A stretch of 41,530 nucleotides of DNA. It comes from Xenococcus sp. MO_188.B8 (GTDB lineage: Bacteria > Cyanobacteriota > Cyanobacteriia > Cyanobacteriales > Xenococcaceae). The DNA lies in the NCBI GenBank assembly GCA_030065615.1, contig JASJDR010000059.1, positions 1 to 41,530 on the forward strand, in the 5' to 3' direction. The first letter of the stretch is position 1, and every line of letters starts with the position of its first letter. The notes beneath the pieces were generated by a model, which was not told the DNA's origin, searched no databases, and worked only from the letters and a program-made list of their open reading frames with translations. Positions 24,577 to 33,951 of this stretch are shown in pieces. Position numbers and translations under genes: made by a program.

Positions 24577-24914
24577 AGGTGCCTGATAAATCTGATCAAA
24601 ACTTGGTAAAAATATTTCGAGAAATCACCTCAGTTTTTAAGTAAGACAGATTTTGTGTAGGGGAGATAGGATAGTGTGCGAAGACAAAAGAGAAAATGAG
24701 AAAACAAAAAACTTGACTCCCCACCCTTCCTTGTCTGACCCCTATCCCCACACCTCCGTTTCCCCACACACTTCCTTCTCCGTCTCAATCTGGTTTCTGC
24801 CATCTGCCGCCAAAAAAGATACGGGAAACCCTACCTATGGATATATAGCCATTTAAGGCAAGCAATTGTTACATTTATTTACATAGTGAAACGAAAAATG
24901 AGAGTTTAAAAATC

Positions 24915-25139
24915 ATGCTAACTATTCTTGTAAGTGTTTTCGTCGTTGGCTGGGTAGCTGCTTCAATTATTGGTACCCAAGCATATTTCAGAGGCGAACA
25001 AACTAAGCCTATTCACGAGCGTAATTTAAAATCTGACTCTTTTGAACAATTAGCACAAGTAGTTACAGGTCAAGAAACTAATCATGGAGAAAGAGTTTTG
25101 GCTTATGGTTTAGATTCCTATGGCAGTAACAATTTATAA
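24915..25139 (+). CDS. Psb35-like small membrane protein
   Basis: 74 residues. One N-terminal transmembrane helix (MLTILVSVFVVGWVAASIIG) is followed by the conserved TQAYFRGEQTKPIHERN and SDSFEQLAQVVTGQ. This resembles the cyanobacterial protein Psb35 (Synechocystis ssl2148 type), which stabilises the CP47 assembly module of photosystem II. The match is from memory of that family. The protein would sit in the thylakoid membrane with its tail in the cytosol or lumen. Single gene between DUF1816 and nadK. Confidence 0.6.
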   Translation: MLTILVSVFVVGWVAASIIGTQAYFRGEQTKPIHERNLKSDSFEQLAQVVTGQETNHGERVLAYGLDSYGSNNL

Positions 25140-25231
25140 AAATCAAAGATAGTTATAAACTTAGAAGATTTTTTCTAAATCGCCAGCTAGCATAATAATC
25201 ATATAGATCACAAATTTTACTTAATACGATA

Positions 25232-26161
25232 GTGGAATTAAAGCAGGTTATTATCGCTTACAAGGCAGGACACGATCGCAGTAAACAATGGGCGGAAAAA
25301 TGCGCCCAAGAGCTAGAAAATCTTCAATGTCATGTATTATTGGGACCAAGCGGGGTAAAGGACAATCCTTATCCCGTTTTTTTGGCTTCTGCTGCTACTA
25401 AAATCGATCTCGCTGTAGTGTTAGGAGGCGATGGTACAATCCTCGCAGCAGCTAGGCATCTTGCCCCAGAAGGCATTCCTATTCTTGCTGTCAATGTCGG
25501 CGGTCATCTAGGTTTTTTAACTGAACCCTTTGAATTATTTAAAGATACCCCAAAAGTTTGGCAGCGTTTAAAATCAGACATTTACGCAGTTCAAAAAAGA
25601 ATGATGCTAGAGGCGAGATTACATGAAGGTACCGATCTAGCGAATCTGCAAGCTGTGAGTGAAACTTTCTTTTGTCTTAATGAAATGTGTATTAAGCCTG
25701 GCAGTGAAGATCGGATGCCTACTTCAATTTTGGAAATGGAAGTAGATGGTCAAATAGTCGATCAATATAGTGGTGATGGTTTAATCGTAGCAACTCCTAC
25801 GGGATCTACAGGATATACGGTGTCAGCTAATGGTCCTATTTTACATGCTGGAATGGAAGCGATCGCAATTACCCCAATTTGTCCTCTCAGTCTTTCCAGT
25901 CGTTCTTTAATTCTTCCTCCTGCTAGTATTGTCAGTGTTTGGCCTTTAGGTGATTATGAAATCAATACTAAATTATGGACAGATGGAGCATTAGCTACCA
26001 AAGTTTGGCCTGGACAGAAAGTAATCGTGAGAATGGCAAATTTTCAGGCCAAATTTATCCTTTTAAGAGAAACTTATTCTTTTTATCAGACTTTAAGAGA
26101 TAAATTACAATGGGCCGGAACTAGGGTTCATTATGATGATAATGGCAGCCATAAAAGATAA
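25232..26161 (+). CDS. nadK: NAD kinase
   Basis: 309 residues from a GTG start. The NAD kinase signature GGDGT (65-69) in AVVLGGDGTILAAARHL, the NVGGHLGFLTE block, and the PTGSTGYTVSANGPI motif that binds NAD are all intact. It phosphorylates NAD to NADP using ATP. Cyanobacteria usually have two isozymes; the length and the N-terminal KAGHDRSKQWAEKCAQEL fit the second, longer kind. Cytosolic. Confidence 0.95.
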   Translation: MELKQVIIAYKAGHDRSKQWAEKCAQELENLQCHVLLGPSGVKDNPYPVFLASAATKIDLAVVLGGDGTILAAARHLAPEGIPILAVNVGGHLGFLTEPFELFKDTPKVWQRLKSDIYAVQKRMMLEARLHEGTDLANLQAVSETFFCLNEMCIKPGSEDRMPTSILEMEVDGQIVDQYSGDGLIVATPTGSTGYTVSANGPILHAGMEAIAITPICPLSLSSRSLILPPASIVSVWPLGDYEINTKLWTDGALATKVWPGQKVIVRMANFQAKFILLRETYSFYQTLRDKLQWAGTRVHYDDNGSHKR

Positions 26162-26370
26162 GGATAAGTACTTAGAGTTGTGTATAGAGTTAAAAACTGT
26201 TAAAAACTATAGGTTAAAGGGTGAGAAAATAGCCTTTTACTTTTTCCCTTTAACCAAGCCCAACTTGACTCTTGATGAAGTATCATTGAACTCACGTAGT
26301 TTTTATTAGTTCAACACCAGAAAAAGAAGGCAGAGGGCTGATTAGACTAATTCAATAATGCATTTCATCA

Positions 26371-26390
26371 ATTGATAAAAAACCGTCATA
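26371..26390 (-). other. Predicted target-matching guide region of TnpB omega RNA
   Basis: In IS605-type elements the omega RNA runs through the right end, and its guide is the flanking host sequence. The 20 bases directly outside the end (read on the minus strand from 26390 down) would form this guide. This is a positional prediction only. Confidence 0.4.
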
Positions 26391-26427
26391 TTGACACTCC
26401 CCATGTCTAAAGGCGAGGGGATTCTTG
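26391..26427 (-). mobile_element. IS605/IS1341 right end with hairpin (omega RNA scaffold)
   Basis: On the minus strand it reads AAGAATCCCCTCGCC, a loop, then ATGGGGAGTGTCAA, the standard right end of TnpB-bearing elements. It overlaps the 3' end of tnpB (which stops at 26407), as expected for the omega RNA. Confidence 0.75.
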
Positions 26428-27708
26428 GCTCAACGAGTCTCCGTTAGACGGCAGGCTTGCGCCAACTGCCCAAGAGGGAGTCTCTCCCCAAGCGTAGATT
26501 CCTGTATGCCCTACAGTATTTAATCCTCTTCGCAGGATATTGATAGCAGCATTAACATCTCTGTCCTCGAGATACCCACACTCGCAAACATGAGTTCTTG
26601 TAGAAAGAGATTTTTTGACTACAGCACCACAGTTAGAGCAAATTTGGCTGGTATGGTGCGCTGGTACTGCTACTGTCGCTTTCCCATACTTGTGTCCAAA
26701 ATATTCTAACCATTGCCTAAAGGTTGACCATCCTGCATCAGTTATCGACTTAGCTAATTTTCGATTTCTAACCATGCCTTTGACATTTAAGTCTTCATAG
26801 GCGACCAAATCGTTAGACTGGATTACGCAGTATGCTGCTCGTTTGCAATACTCTTGACGCTGCCTACTTACTCTTAAATGCTTCCGTGCATATTTATTTC
26901 TAGCTTTGTGATAATTAGAAGATTGCTTTTTACCTTTTTGATACTTTTTGGACTTTTTCCTATTAGCTCTACTTAGCTGCTTTTCCGCTTTCCTGTAAAA
27001 TTGAGGAATTGGCTCTAAATGTCCGTTTGAGTCGGCATAAAATTCTTTTAGCCCAACATCAATTCCTAAACATTTTTGAGTAACAGGAAAAGGTTTTACT
27101 GTATCTTTAGGGTCTAATTTTAAAACAAACTGAACATAGTATCCATCAGCACGCTTGATGATCCTACATCTTTTGAACTGCTCTAATTGAAAATAGTTTA
27201 AATCCCTGCTAACAATTAACTTGACTGTTCCGATCCCCTTTTTATCGGTAAAAGTTATACGTTTTCTATCCTCAGAAAGCTTCCATCCAGAAACTTTATA
27301 CTCGACAGAACGTGAGTGTTTCTTGAATTTAGGGTAACCCTGTCTTGGTGCGCTACCAGATGCGTCTTTCGCCGCCCTAACCCTAAAGGGTACCCCTTCG
27401 GATAAGGATACCGCTCCGCATAACGCGGGGTCTCGACGCTTCTGGCAATTATCAAAAAAGCGACTGATACTCGACAACGTTCTTTCAACAGCGCATTGTG
27501 TCGCATGAGAGTTTAAGTCTCTTACAAACTGATACTCTTTTCTGAGTTGAGTATTGTATTTGTAGATGTCGTATTTTCCTACACCACGATTATCCATCCA
27601 ATAACGAAGACATTTGTTTCGGACGAATTGTGCCGTTTTGATTGCCTCGTCTATAGCTAGACATTGATGGGGTTTTGGGTTACGAACTTTAAACTCTAAA
27701 ACAAACAT
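26407..27708 (-). CDS. tnpB: TnpB RNA-guided nuclease of a solo IS605/IS1341 element
   Basis: 433 residues. All catalytic parts are present: RuvC Asp217 (GIDVGLKEF), Glu305 (AYEDLNV), zinc finger Cys357/360/375/377 (CSNCG ... CECG) and Asp384 (DRDVNAA). The N-terminal wedge is recognisable. There is no tnpA next to it, so it moves only in trans if at all. Residues about 92-123 (RDPALCGAVSLSEGV... through SAPRQ) interrupt the usual CQKR-GYPKFKK junction. This 96-base insert is dispersed-repeat DNA that keeps the frame open. TnpB cuts DNA guided by the omega RNA from the element's right end, favouring its retention. It lies directly downstream of ureC. Confidence 0.92.
   Translation of the reverse strand: MFVLEFKVRNPKPHQCLAIDEAIKTAQFVRNKCLRYWMDNRGVGKYDIYKYNTQLRKEYQFVRDLNSHATQCAVERTLSSISRFFDNCQKRRDPALCGAVSLSEGVPFRVRAAKDASGSAPRQGYPKFKKHSRSVEYKVSGWKLSEDRKRITFTDKKGIGTVKLIVSRDLNYFQLEQFKRCRIIKRADGYYVQFVLKLDPKDTVKPFPVTQKCLGIDVGLKEFYADSNGHLEPIPQFYRKAEKQLSRANRKKSKKYQKGKKQSSNYHKARNKYARKHLRVSRQRQEYCKRAAYCVIQSNDLVAYEDLNVKGMVRNRKLAKSITDAGWSTFRQWLEYFGHKYGKATVAVPAHHTSQICSNCGAVVKKSLSTRTHVCECGYLEDRDVNAAINILRRGLNTVGHTGIYAWGETPSWAVGASLPSNGDSLSQESPRL
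27340..27435 (-). repeat. Palindromic repeat inserted in frame in tnpB
   Basis: 96 bases (32 codons) rich in CCTTCGG and CCGCTCC palindromes, related to the repeats at 24471 and 31090-31170 (shared CGCGGGGTC-type stretch). TnpB proteins usually go straight from CQK(K/R) to GYPKFKK here. Confidence 0.6.
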
Positions 27709-27848
27709 TGTGACGTTGGTATGTATAGCGTCATTGTAGCCTAAAAATCAAGACAGGTCGGGAATAGAATTCCCTTCGTTTACCCAGCTTCGTGTTCTGG
27801 GCTTACCCCATGCCTGAAGTCAGGGGCTTGCGCTCTGAGGTCTTTCGG
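27709..27848. mobile_element. Probable left part of the tnpB element / ureC downstream region
   Basis: Short palindromes (CCTGAAGTCAGG at 27813-27824) and a TACAAT hexamer in the direction of tnpB suggest the left end and tnpB promoter lie here. The exact left boundary was not determined. Confidence 0.4.
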
Positions 27849-29561
27849 TCAAAATAAGAAATAACGCTGTGCCATGGGTAAAACCTTGGCAGGTTCGCAG
27901 GTTAGTAGTTCCCCATCTGCTCTTACCTCATAGGTTTCGGGATTGACTTCTATATTGAATAAAGCATCATTTAATTTCATATCTGTTTTACTGATATTGC
28001 GAGTCTTACTAACAGCAACTGCAGGGGTTTTGAGCCCAATTTGTTCGGGGATTCCTGCCTCTAGTGACGCTTGGGAGACAAATGTTAAAGAGGTCGTGGA
28101 AGTTGCGCCACCAAAGCTACCAAACATGGGACGCATATACACTGGTTGGGGAGTTGGAATACTCGCATTGGGATCGCCCATTTGCGACCAGGCGATCGCG
28201 CCCCCTTTAATGACAATTTCTGGTTTGACCCCAAACATAGCTGGTTTCCAGAGGCAGATATCGGCTAGTTTGCCTGATTCAATGGAACCAACATAATCGG
28301 CAATACCATGCATAATAGCGGGATTAATGGTGTATTTGGCGATGTAGCGTTTAGCGCGGAAATTATCGGCTACTTCCTCTGTAGGAGCAGATAAAACGTC
28401 TCTTTGTACTTTCATTTTGTGAGCGGTTTGCCAAGTACGAATAATTACTTCTCCCACTCTACCCATGGCTTGAGAATCAGAGGCGATCGCGCTAAAGGCG
28501 CCCAAATCGTGTAAAATATCTTCGGCGGCAATTGTTTCTTTGCGGATTCTAGACTCGGCAAAGGCTACGTCTTCGGGAATGCTTTTATCGAGATGGTGAC
28601 ACACCATTAACATATCGAGATGTTCTTCTAAGGTGTTAACGGTAAAGGGACGAGTCGGGTTAGTCGAAGAAGGTAAAACGTTACTCAAGGCGCAGACCTT
28701 AATAATATCTGGTGCATGTCCCCCTCCTGCACCTTCGGTATGATAGGTATGAATTACTCGGTCTTTAAAAGCAGCGATCGTATTTTCCACAAAACCAGCT
28801 TCATTGAGGGTGTCGGTATGGATCGCTACCTGCACGTCATATCGATCGGCAACACTAAGACAAGTATCGATCGCAGCGGGAGTTGTTCCCCAATCTTCGT
28901 GCAGTTTTAAACCCATGGCCCCAGCTCGAATTTGTTCTGCTAATCCTTCTGGTTGGGCACTATTACCCTTGCCCAAAAAGCCTAAATTCATTGGAAAAGC
29001 CTCGGCAGCTTGTAGCATCATCCAGATATTCCACGCTCCAGGAGTACAGGTAGTAGCATTCGTACCCGTTGCTGGCCCGGTACCTCCGCCGAGCATGGTG
29101 GTAATCCCAGAAGCGATCGCCGTTTCGATTTGTTGGGGGCAAATAAAGTGAATATGGCTATCGATGCCTCCTGCCGTAACAATATGTCCTTCCCCGGCAA
29201 CCGCTTCGGTAGCGGGACCAATAATAATATCGACGTTATCTTGAATATAGGGATTACCCGCTTTGCCAATTTTATAGATCTTGCCGTCTTTAATCCCAAT
29301 ATCGGCTTTAACTATTCCCCACCAGTCGAGAATTAATGCGTTGGTAATCACCATATCTACCGCACCGTCTTCCCGGGATATGGGAGATTGTCCCATGCCA
29401 TCGCGGATTACTTTGCCCCCACCAAACTTAACCTCGTCACCGTAGCTAGTACAATCCCGTTCTACCTCGATAAATAATTCCGTATCTGCCAAACGAACGC
29501 GATCGCCTACTGTGGGTCCAAAGGTATCGGCATAGGCCCGTCGATCCATACGATAACTCAT
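27849..29561 (-). CDS. ureC: Urease alpha subunit
   Basis: 570 residues, full length. Nickel ligands and catalytic residues are all visible: His136 and His138 (SHIHF), the carbamylated Lys219 (GLKLHEDWG), His248, His274, the flap Cys321-His322 and Asp362. It hydrolyses urea to ammonia and carbamate in the cytosol once assembled with UreA and UreB and loaded with nickel. It is unusual in being last in the cluster, after ureF, and not next to ureB; a tnpB element sits 140 bases downstream. Confidence 0.97.
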   Translation of the reverse strand: MSYRMDRRAYADTFGPTVGDRVRLADTELFIEVERDCTSYGDEVKFGGGKVIRDGMGQSPISREDGAVDMVITNALILDWWGIVKADIGIKDGKIYKIGKAGNPYIQDNVDIIIGPATEAVAGEGHIVTAGGIDSHIHFICPQQIETAIASGITTMLGGGTGPATGTNATTCTPGAWNIWMMLQAAEAFPMNLGFLGKGNSAQPEGLAEQIRAGAMGLKLHEDWGTTPAAIDTCLSVADRYDVQVAIHTDTLNEAGFVENTIAAFKDRVIHTYHTEGAGGGHAPDIIKVCALSNVLPSSTNPTRPFTVNTLEEHLDMLMVCHHLDKSIPEDVAFAESRIRKETIAAEDILHDLGAFSAIASDSQAMGRVGEVIIRTWQTAHKMKVQRDVLSAPTEEVADNFRAKRYIAKYTINPAIMHGIADYVGSIESGKLADICLWKPAMFGVKPEIVIKGGAIAWSQMGDPNASIPTPQPVYMRPMFGSFGGATSTTSLTFVSQASLEAGIPEQIGLKTPAVAVSKTRNISKTDMKLNDALFNIEVNPETYEVRADGELLTCEPAKVLPMAQRYFLF

Positions 29562-29621
29562 AATTTTAATTCCTCTTGATCTTGTGATGTACTTTTGATG
29601 AAGGCTCAGAAGTAAGGCTGA

Positions 29622-30320
29622 TTAATTAGCAAACAACCTCTGAGGCAATTTTGGATGTTGCATTTGAGCGATATCGATCGAAGGAGTACCAGACCACATC
29701 TGCTCTAGCTTCATCGATGCCGCAGTTGACCAGACTGCCTCAATATCTGGTGCTAGCTGGTGTAAAACTTGCTGTGCTTGTATATGTCCCAAAACACTCA
29801 AACGAATAGCTGCGCCCAATATACTAGTAACCAAACCGTGTAAAAAAGCCAATACAGCATCTCGTTCGCTCAAACTGGCGATCGCAGCAACTACACCAAA
29901 AATAACTGGATGCAAACAGTGTATCTTTCCTTGAGCCGCCTCTCGATTGAGGATTTCTAATCGTTCATCTTGCCAAGTGGCACTAGCCACCATGAGCAAA
30001 GCCCGTCCACTTTGACGCTGGGTTGCTCGATTTTTCGCGATCGCAGTTTGGACAAATAGTTGTCTATCGGCTTGTCTTACTGCCTCTAGATTGGCTTTTT
30101 TACTACCTCGATGACCGTGAATTAATGCTACTACATCAGTCACTCCTACCTTGTTACGTAACAAGAGCTGCAAAAAAATTTGCAATTCTGGCACTGACTG
30201 AATTTTTCCTGTTTGAACTAAGGTTTCTAGCCCATGGGAGAGGGTAAAAGAACCAGTTGGAAAAAACGAATCAGATAACTGCATTAAGGCCAGTTGCTGG
30301 GGTATTGGAGACTGAATCAT
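29622..30320 (-). CDS. ureF: Urease accessory protein UreF
   Basis: 232 residues with the UreF start pattern [20 protein letters not shown] and GLETLVQ, and helical domain segments ([18 protein letters not shown]). UreF bridges UreD and UreG and gates GTPase-coupled nickel delivery to the apo-urease. Its ATG overlaps the UreE stop (ATGA), giving translational coupling. 60 bases before ureC. Confidence 0.94.
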   Translation of the reverse strand: MIQSPIPQQLALMQLSDSFFPTGSFTLSHGLETLVQTGKIQSVPELQIFLQLLLRNKVGVTDVVALIHGHRGSKKANLEAVRQADRQLFVQTAIAKNRATQRQSGRALLMVASATWQDERLEILNREAAQGKIHCLHPVIFGVVAAIASLSERDAVLAFLHGLVTSILGAAIRLSVLGHIQAQQVLHQLAPDIEAVWSTAASMKLEQMWSGTPSIDIAQMQHPKLPQRLFAN

Positions 30321-30847
30321 GGGCTATGGTGGCGATGGGGGGAAAAATGGAGCTGTTGTTGGGGCGATCGCGATTCATAATCGATTCTCAAACCAGGAAT
30401 GTGAAAATCGCCAATAGTCTTTTCAACTATGGCGGCATCTACTATTAGCTGAAGATAAATTTTATTATTGCGGATAATTATGGGCCAGTGATGATTGCCC
30501 AAAACGTGACCTAGATGCACCAATTCGATAGCGCGACCTGCTACAGGTTCGGTAAAACTCAAGACCATCAATCTTTGCTCTTGCAGATGAATCAGGAGTA
30601 GATTACCAGATTCAGTGACCAAGACATCTTCTGGACGCAGCGACCAATCTCGACTTTTAATAATACCTATAGTGATACCAGAGGTAGATCGAGCCTGAAT
30701 TCTTCCTTTGCCGCTATCGGTTGGACTCAAATATACTTCTAAACAATGGTTTTGAGCCCTGGCTGATTTTACCCTTTGGGCTAGGCTAGTATCCTCTGTG
30801 AGATTGCCTAGATAATTTTGTGCTATTTCGATCTTCTCATTTATCAT
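30317..30847 (-). CDS. ureE: Urease accessory nickel chaperone UreE
   Basis: 176 residues. The N-terminal UreE domain is present (SKGRIQARS-like region, EDVLVTESG), as is the metal-binding C-terminal domain with the [10 protein letters not shown] histidines. A His-containing tail ([11 protein letters not shown]) adds metal affinity. UreE brings nickel to the UreDFG complex. It is the first gene of the ureE-ureF-ureC half of the cluster, which is separated from ureD by 1 kb of repeats, so it may need its own promoter. Confidence 0.93.
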   Translation of the reverse strand: MINEKIEIAQNYLGNLTEDTSLAQRVKSARAQNHCLEVYLSPTDSGKGRIQARSTSGITIGIIKSRDWSLRPEDVLVTESGNLLLIHLQEQRLMVLSFTEPVAGRAIELVHLGHVLGNHHWPIIIRNNKIYLQLIVDAAIVEKTIGDFHIPGLRIDYESRSPQQQLHFSPHRHHSP

Positions 30848-30904
30848 CGTTCAATAAAAGGTCAAATTCCTTTGTTCAAATTCACAATTTAAGTTACTAC
30901 TTCA

Positions 30905-30952
30905 CGAAGTCAGAGGAAGCCCTGTCGTTTGACGGGGGGGTCTCTCTGACAA
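30905..30952 (-). repeat. IS200/IS605-end-like cruciform, copy B (inverted)
   Basis: Reverse complement of 23703-23750 with 44 of 48 bases identical; the outer stem GTCAGAG/CTCTGAC is intact. Confidence 0.55.
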
Positions 30953-31140
30953 TAAATTTAGGGCTATTGAAAGCTTTGCCCTTTAGGGCCTACCCTACCG
31001 TGTACACATAAGTCTCTTGTGTTTCATCTCTAAGATTTTTGCCCCCTTGTATCTTGAATTTAGTATCTAGAATCCTGATACTTTAAAAGAAGTAGTAGAC
31101 CGTCGGCGACGCGGGGTCGAGACCCTTCGGGTAGAACTGC

Positions 31141-31170
31141 CCCTTCGGGTAGAGCTTCGCAAGCGTCAAT
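31141..31170 (-). repeat. Dispersed repeat, copy 2 (inverted)
   Basis: Exact inverted copy of 24471-24500. The preceding bases (31098-31140) repeat the CCCTTCGGGTAGA unit once more. Confidence 0.7.
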
Positions 31171-31204
31171 TCTGGGGGACTTTGAAATTCTTGTTCCCCC
31201 AAGG

Positions 31205-31268
31205 GTGGTGCGTTCCAAAACATAGATCCGTGTTGCCAGCAAAGTTGTCTTAAGGAACGCACCCTACA
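31205..31268. repeat. Short inverted-repeat element
   Basis: GGTGCGTTCC on the left and GGAACGCACC on the right enclose about 45 bases. GGGTGCGTT/AACGCACC hairpins are frequent small mobile repeats in cyanobacteria. It truncates the DUF4157-like fragment beside it. Confidence 0.55.
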
Positions 31269-31449
31269 AGATCGCGATCGCGCTATCTAGAGCCTGCCAT
31301 TCATCCCTACTCACGCTATTGGGATCTTGTTGCGCTCTTTGCACCACATTCGATAAGGGTGCAAAACTTGAAGTTGGTGCCTGCTTCCCACTTACGCTTG
31401 TCCGATGGTTTAAGGGGGAAGTTTTGCGAGATATTCGCTGACGGTACAT
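31264..31449 (-). pseudogene. N-terminal fragment of a DUF4157-like (eCIS-associated) protein
   Basis: 61 codons: a basic start (MYRQRISRKTSPLNHR), then PLSNVVQRAQQDPNSVSRDE and WQALDSAI, before a HIP1 site and the short inverted-repeat element end the frame. Cyanobacterial proteins with a DUF4157 domain, often linked to extracellular contractile injection systems, begin with just such a disordered stretch followed by L(L)QRA..DP.S.....LQ..IG. Only the head remains. Recognition is by pattern and moderate. Confidence 0.35.
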
Positions 31450-31612
31450 AGGTCATCTCCTGCCAAGAGCTAATTATTGTTTTTCCCAGGCATATTAAAC
31501 TGTAATTCTGTTGTACTCAATTCTTTGTTGCTTTTCTTATTTTAGAATGATTGCCGTCCTTCGAGCGTACTTTTTTTTGTAGATTCTGTGCTTCTTGATA
31601 CAGCTTGTTCAA

Positions 31613-31640
31613 TTCAAAATTCAAAATTCAAAATTCAAAA
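31613..31640. repeat. Tandem repeat TTCAAAA x4
   Basis: Four perfect tandem copies of a 7-base unit, a common cyanobacterial intergenic microsatellite; in this gap it has no evident function. Confidence 0.85.
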
Positions 31641-31848
31641 TTAATCAATTGATTCATGCGGCGATCGCATTTTTTGAGGCAATCGAACTAATTGGCGATC
31701 GCAATAAAGATGTTTCAGAAAGACAATCGCTAAATCCCAGCTCGCGCGTTCCCTTGCACTTTTCGTCGCCCAAACTTGGGGGGCTAGATTCAGTATTTTG
31801 GAGTCGATCTGAAGATGTGTGTACACCTAGCCTTTAGGGCGGGGTAGT

Positions 31849-32688
31849 TTACTTGGGAATATAGGGTAAACTAGGGCGATCGCCAAAATAACGGACGCAG
31901 TTTAAGGCATATTTGAGGTACTTTTTGATTCCTAGAGTTTTACTAGCCAAAGCGCGAACCAGTAAACCTTTACTCTCCGGTAAGACGGAACTAGCTACGA
32001 TCAGATCGGGACAATTAGCTGCTTCGAGATTTTCGAGGTTTTTACCCAGTACCTCAAGATCTGTCTGTGGTTGAACTACAATTAAATTAGCCAGTACGGG
32101 CTTGGAGGCAAATAGCTCGCTATGTTTAAAAAGATTGTGCTTTCCTTCTAAATGGATAGCATCTCTAAACCATAGTTCTCCTGAGATCGAGGTAATTTCT
32201 AAGCGGTTGAAATAATGGTCGAATTCGTAGCACTCTCCCCTAGCCAATCTGCCTGGAAGAATAATCTCGCTCCAGAAAAGTTCTGCGTCAGAGTGAAGTT
32301 GAATCCGAGTAGTTTGCTCCAATGCCGCATCGGCAAACAAAATTATTGGCTCTGGTACAAACTCTAAACTCGCCCCCGTTCCCACCTCAATTTTTAAGTC
32401 AGTTATCGCTTTCGTACCCATTATGGGCATAGCGTGAACCTTAGTAGCAGCCTGGTCGGTAAGATAGAGACTAGCCCCCGCTTCTAGTTTTAAAGATAAA
32501 CCCAAGTTATCCCCAGCCAGTAACCCCGGCGATGTGTTTGTAATATAGAGATAAGCGCGGTGTGAGTCAGCAGCATCCAGACGAAATACCCCAGACAAAC
32601 GCAAAGGATGAGCCGTATACTGATGGGTAACTACAGTTTGGCCGGCGTGATCGCATTTTAGGGTCATCTCCAAATTATCTCTTCCCAT
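31849..32688 (-). CDS. ureD: Urease accessory protein UreD
   Basis: 279 residues with UreD hallmarks: VTHQYTAHPLRLSGVFRLD, YITNTSPGLLAGD, YLTDQAATKVH, and EFVPEPIILFADAALEQTT followed by ...WSEIILPGR. UreD (UreH) binds apo-urease and forms the nickel tunnel with UreF and UreG. The start at 32688 follows the ureG stop by seven bases. Last gene of the ureA-B-G-D half; downstream is the 1-kb repeat gap. Confidence 0.94.
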   Translation of the reverse strand: MGRDNLEMTLKCDHAGQTVVTHQYTAHPLRLSGVFRLDAADSHRAYLYITNTSPGLLAGDNLGLSLKLEAGASLYLTDQAATKVHAMPIMGTKAITDLKIEVGTGASLEFVPEPIILFADAALEQTTRIQLHSDAELFWSEIILPGRLARGECYEFDHYFNRLEITSISGELWFRDAIHLEGKHNLFKHSELFASKPVLANLIVVQPQTDLEVLGKNLENLEAANCPDLIVASSVLPESKGLLVRALASKTLGIKKYLKYALNCVRYFGDRPSLPYIPK

Positions 32689-32695
32689 CTTGCTA

Positions 32696-33334
32696 TCAGT
32701 TGGTAACAGTCATGACAGACGCTGGGCTGCGAAATAGAACCGTCTCTAGAATAAAAATAACTACCTCATCCAATCCCTCACCGGTTTTACAATTGGTATA
32801 AATAATTGGTTTGCCTCGGCGATGTACGGGGGCTTGCTGGCGAATTAAATTCAAGTCGGCACCTACATAAGGGGCAATATCGATTTTATTAATTACCACT
32901 AAGTCAGCTTGAACGAAACCCGGTCCATTTTTACGGGGAATATCATCTCCAGCCCCCACATCAATTACAAAAATGTAGGAATCGACCAAATCGTAGCTAA
33001 AGGTGGAGGCCAGATTATCGCCCCCACTCTCGATAAGGATTAAATCTAGGTCAGGATAGAGTATTTCTAAATCCTGCACTGCAAGAATATTCATGGTTGG
33101 GTCTTCTCTGATGGCTGTATGAGGACAGCTACCTGTTTCTACGCCGATAATGCGATCGCTTGGTAAAATTCCTCCGCTTTTGAGACGGTCTGCATCTTCT
33201 GTCGTGAGCAGGTCGTTGGTCACGACCGCCACTTCGATGCCTTGCTGCGTCAAGAGGGGAACAATACCCTCTAGTAAGGCAGTTTTGCCACTACCTACAG
33301 GCCCACCAATTCCCAGTCTGGCTGCTGTTGGCAT
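32696..33334 (-). CDS. ureG: Urease accessory GTPase UreG
   Basis: 212 residues. P-loop GPVGSGKT near residue 10, then the metal-invariant region ([16 protein letters not shown]), [12 protein letters not shown] and NKIDIAP (G4 motif). Full length. UreG hydrolyses GTP to drive nickel insertion through the UreDF complex. Closely followed by ureD, preceded by ureB 48 bases away. Confidence 0.96.
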   Translation of the reverse strand: MPTAARLGIGGPVGSGKTALLEGIVPLLTQQGIEVAVVTNDLLTTEDADRLKSGGILPSDRIIGVETGSCPHTAIREDPTMNILAVQDLEILYPDLDLILIESGGDNLASTFSYDLVDSYIFVIDVGAGDDIPRKNGPGFVQADLVVINKIDIAPYVGADLNLIRQQAPVHRRGKPIIYTNCKTGEGLDEVVIFILETVLFRSPASVMTVTN

Positions 33335-33382
33335 AATTTAATCTCCCGATCTTAGTTTTCTTTGACTTTGACTGAAATTTTT

Positions 33383-33691
33383 TTAATCTAATTTTCCCTC
33401 GATTAAGGCGTTAAAACCGTAGATTTCCCGCCTACCTGCGATCGTCACCAACTCGACTTCTTTTTCATCCCCTGGTTCAAATCTCACCGCCGTCCCTGCC
33501 GGAATATTTAAACGCATCCCTTTAGTTGGTTCGCGCTCAAATTGCAAAGCTTGATTGACTTCATAAAAATGAAAATGAGAACCTACTTGAATCGGGCGAT
33601 CGCCTGTATTGGCTACCTGGATCTGAATTGTTTCTCGTCCGGCATTTAATTCGATTTCGCCTGCTTGAGTAATTATTTCCCCTGGAATCAT
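33383..33691 (-). CDS. ureB: Urease beta subunit
   Basis: 102 residues: [37 protein letters not shown], and [17 protein letters not shown] are the standard UreB sequence. Structural subunit of the urease trimer; no catalytic residues of its own. Separate from ureA by 260 bases containing a MITE-like repeat. Confidence 0.96.
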   Translation of the reverse strand: MIPGEIITQAGEIELNAGRETIQIQVANTGDRPIQVGSHFHFYEVNQALQFEREPTKGMRLNIPAGTAVRFEPGDEKEVELVTIAGRREIYGFNALIEGKLD

Positions 33692-33744
33692 AATTTCGTT
33701 CTGAATTTAATATTTGAAGTTATGAATGTTACTGTTTGTAGCTG

Positions 33745-33905
33745 CTAGTGCAGGTAGGCGTAAATACAACACCTATTCAAAAAGCTTGAAATCTTTGCGG
33801 TAAAAGACTTTTGACTTCCCCTCCTGGTTCGGTTCCCCTCCTCGGAGGGGCTGGGGGTGGGTTGGGTTGGGTTGGGGGTGAGTGACTTCCGCGCAACGGC
33901 ATTAG
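33745..33905. repeat. Dispersed MITE-like repeat, copy 2, between ureB and ureA
   Basis: Bounded by CTAGTG and GCATTAG, and sharing most of its sequence with 12225-12347. It is longer owing to an added CTCCTGGTTCGGTTCC segment and a GGGTTG repeat run (GGGTTGGGTTGGGTTGGG). Confidence 0.65.
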
Positions 33906-33951
33906 CTATCAGCTATTAGCTCTTTATCGATAATTGTTCGCTTTTCCTAGT

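Larger units (their letters stand above)
24279..24914. other. Intergenic region rich in palindromic repeats
   Basis: 636 bases. Open frames at 24426-24644 and 24653-24856 are made largely of repeat sequence and are rejected as genes. The region includes a 30-base repeat shared with 31141-31170 and a perfect 28-base palindrome (24549-24576). The final part, AT-rich after 24860, probably holds the promoter of the next gene. Confidence 0.5.
30848..31848. other. 1-kb repeat-filled gap splitting the urease cluster
   Basis: This space between ureE and ureD contains a cruciform shared with 23703, a 30-base repeat shared with 24471, an inverted-repeat element (31205-31268), a fragment of a DUF4157-like gene and a 7-base tandem repeat. 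No intact gene. GTGTACAC motifs with GCCCTTTAGGGC-like sequences occur near both ends (31007 and 31807). Confidence 0.55.

Noticed and set aside
24426-24856. Two plus-strand open frames
   Set aside because: They consist mainly of palindromic repeat and low-complexity sequence (CCCCACACCTCC-type), with no protein family.
31613-31640. CRISPR-like array
   Set aside because: The repeats are 7-base tandem units without spacers; no cas genes and no regularly spaced repeats occur in the window.
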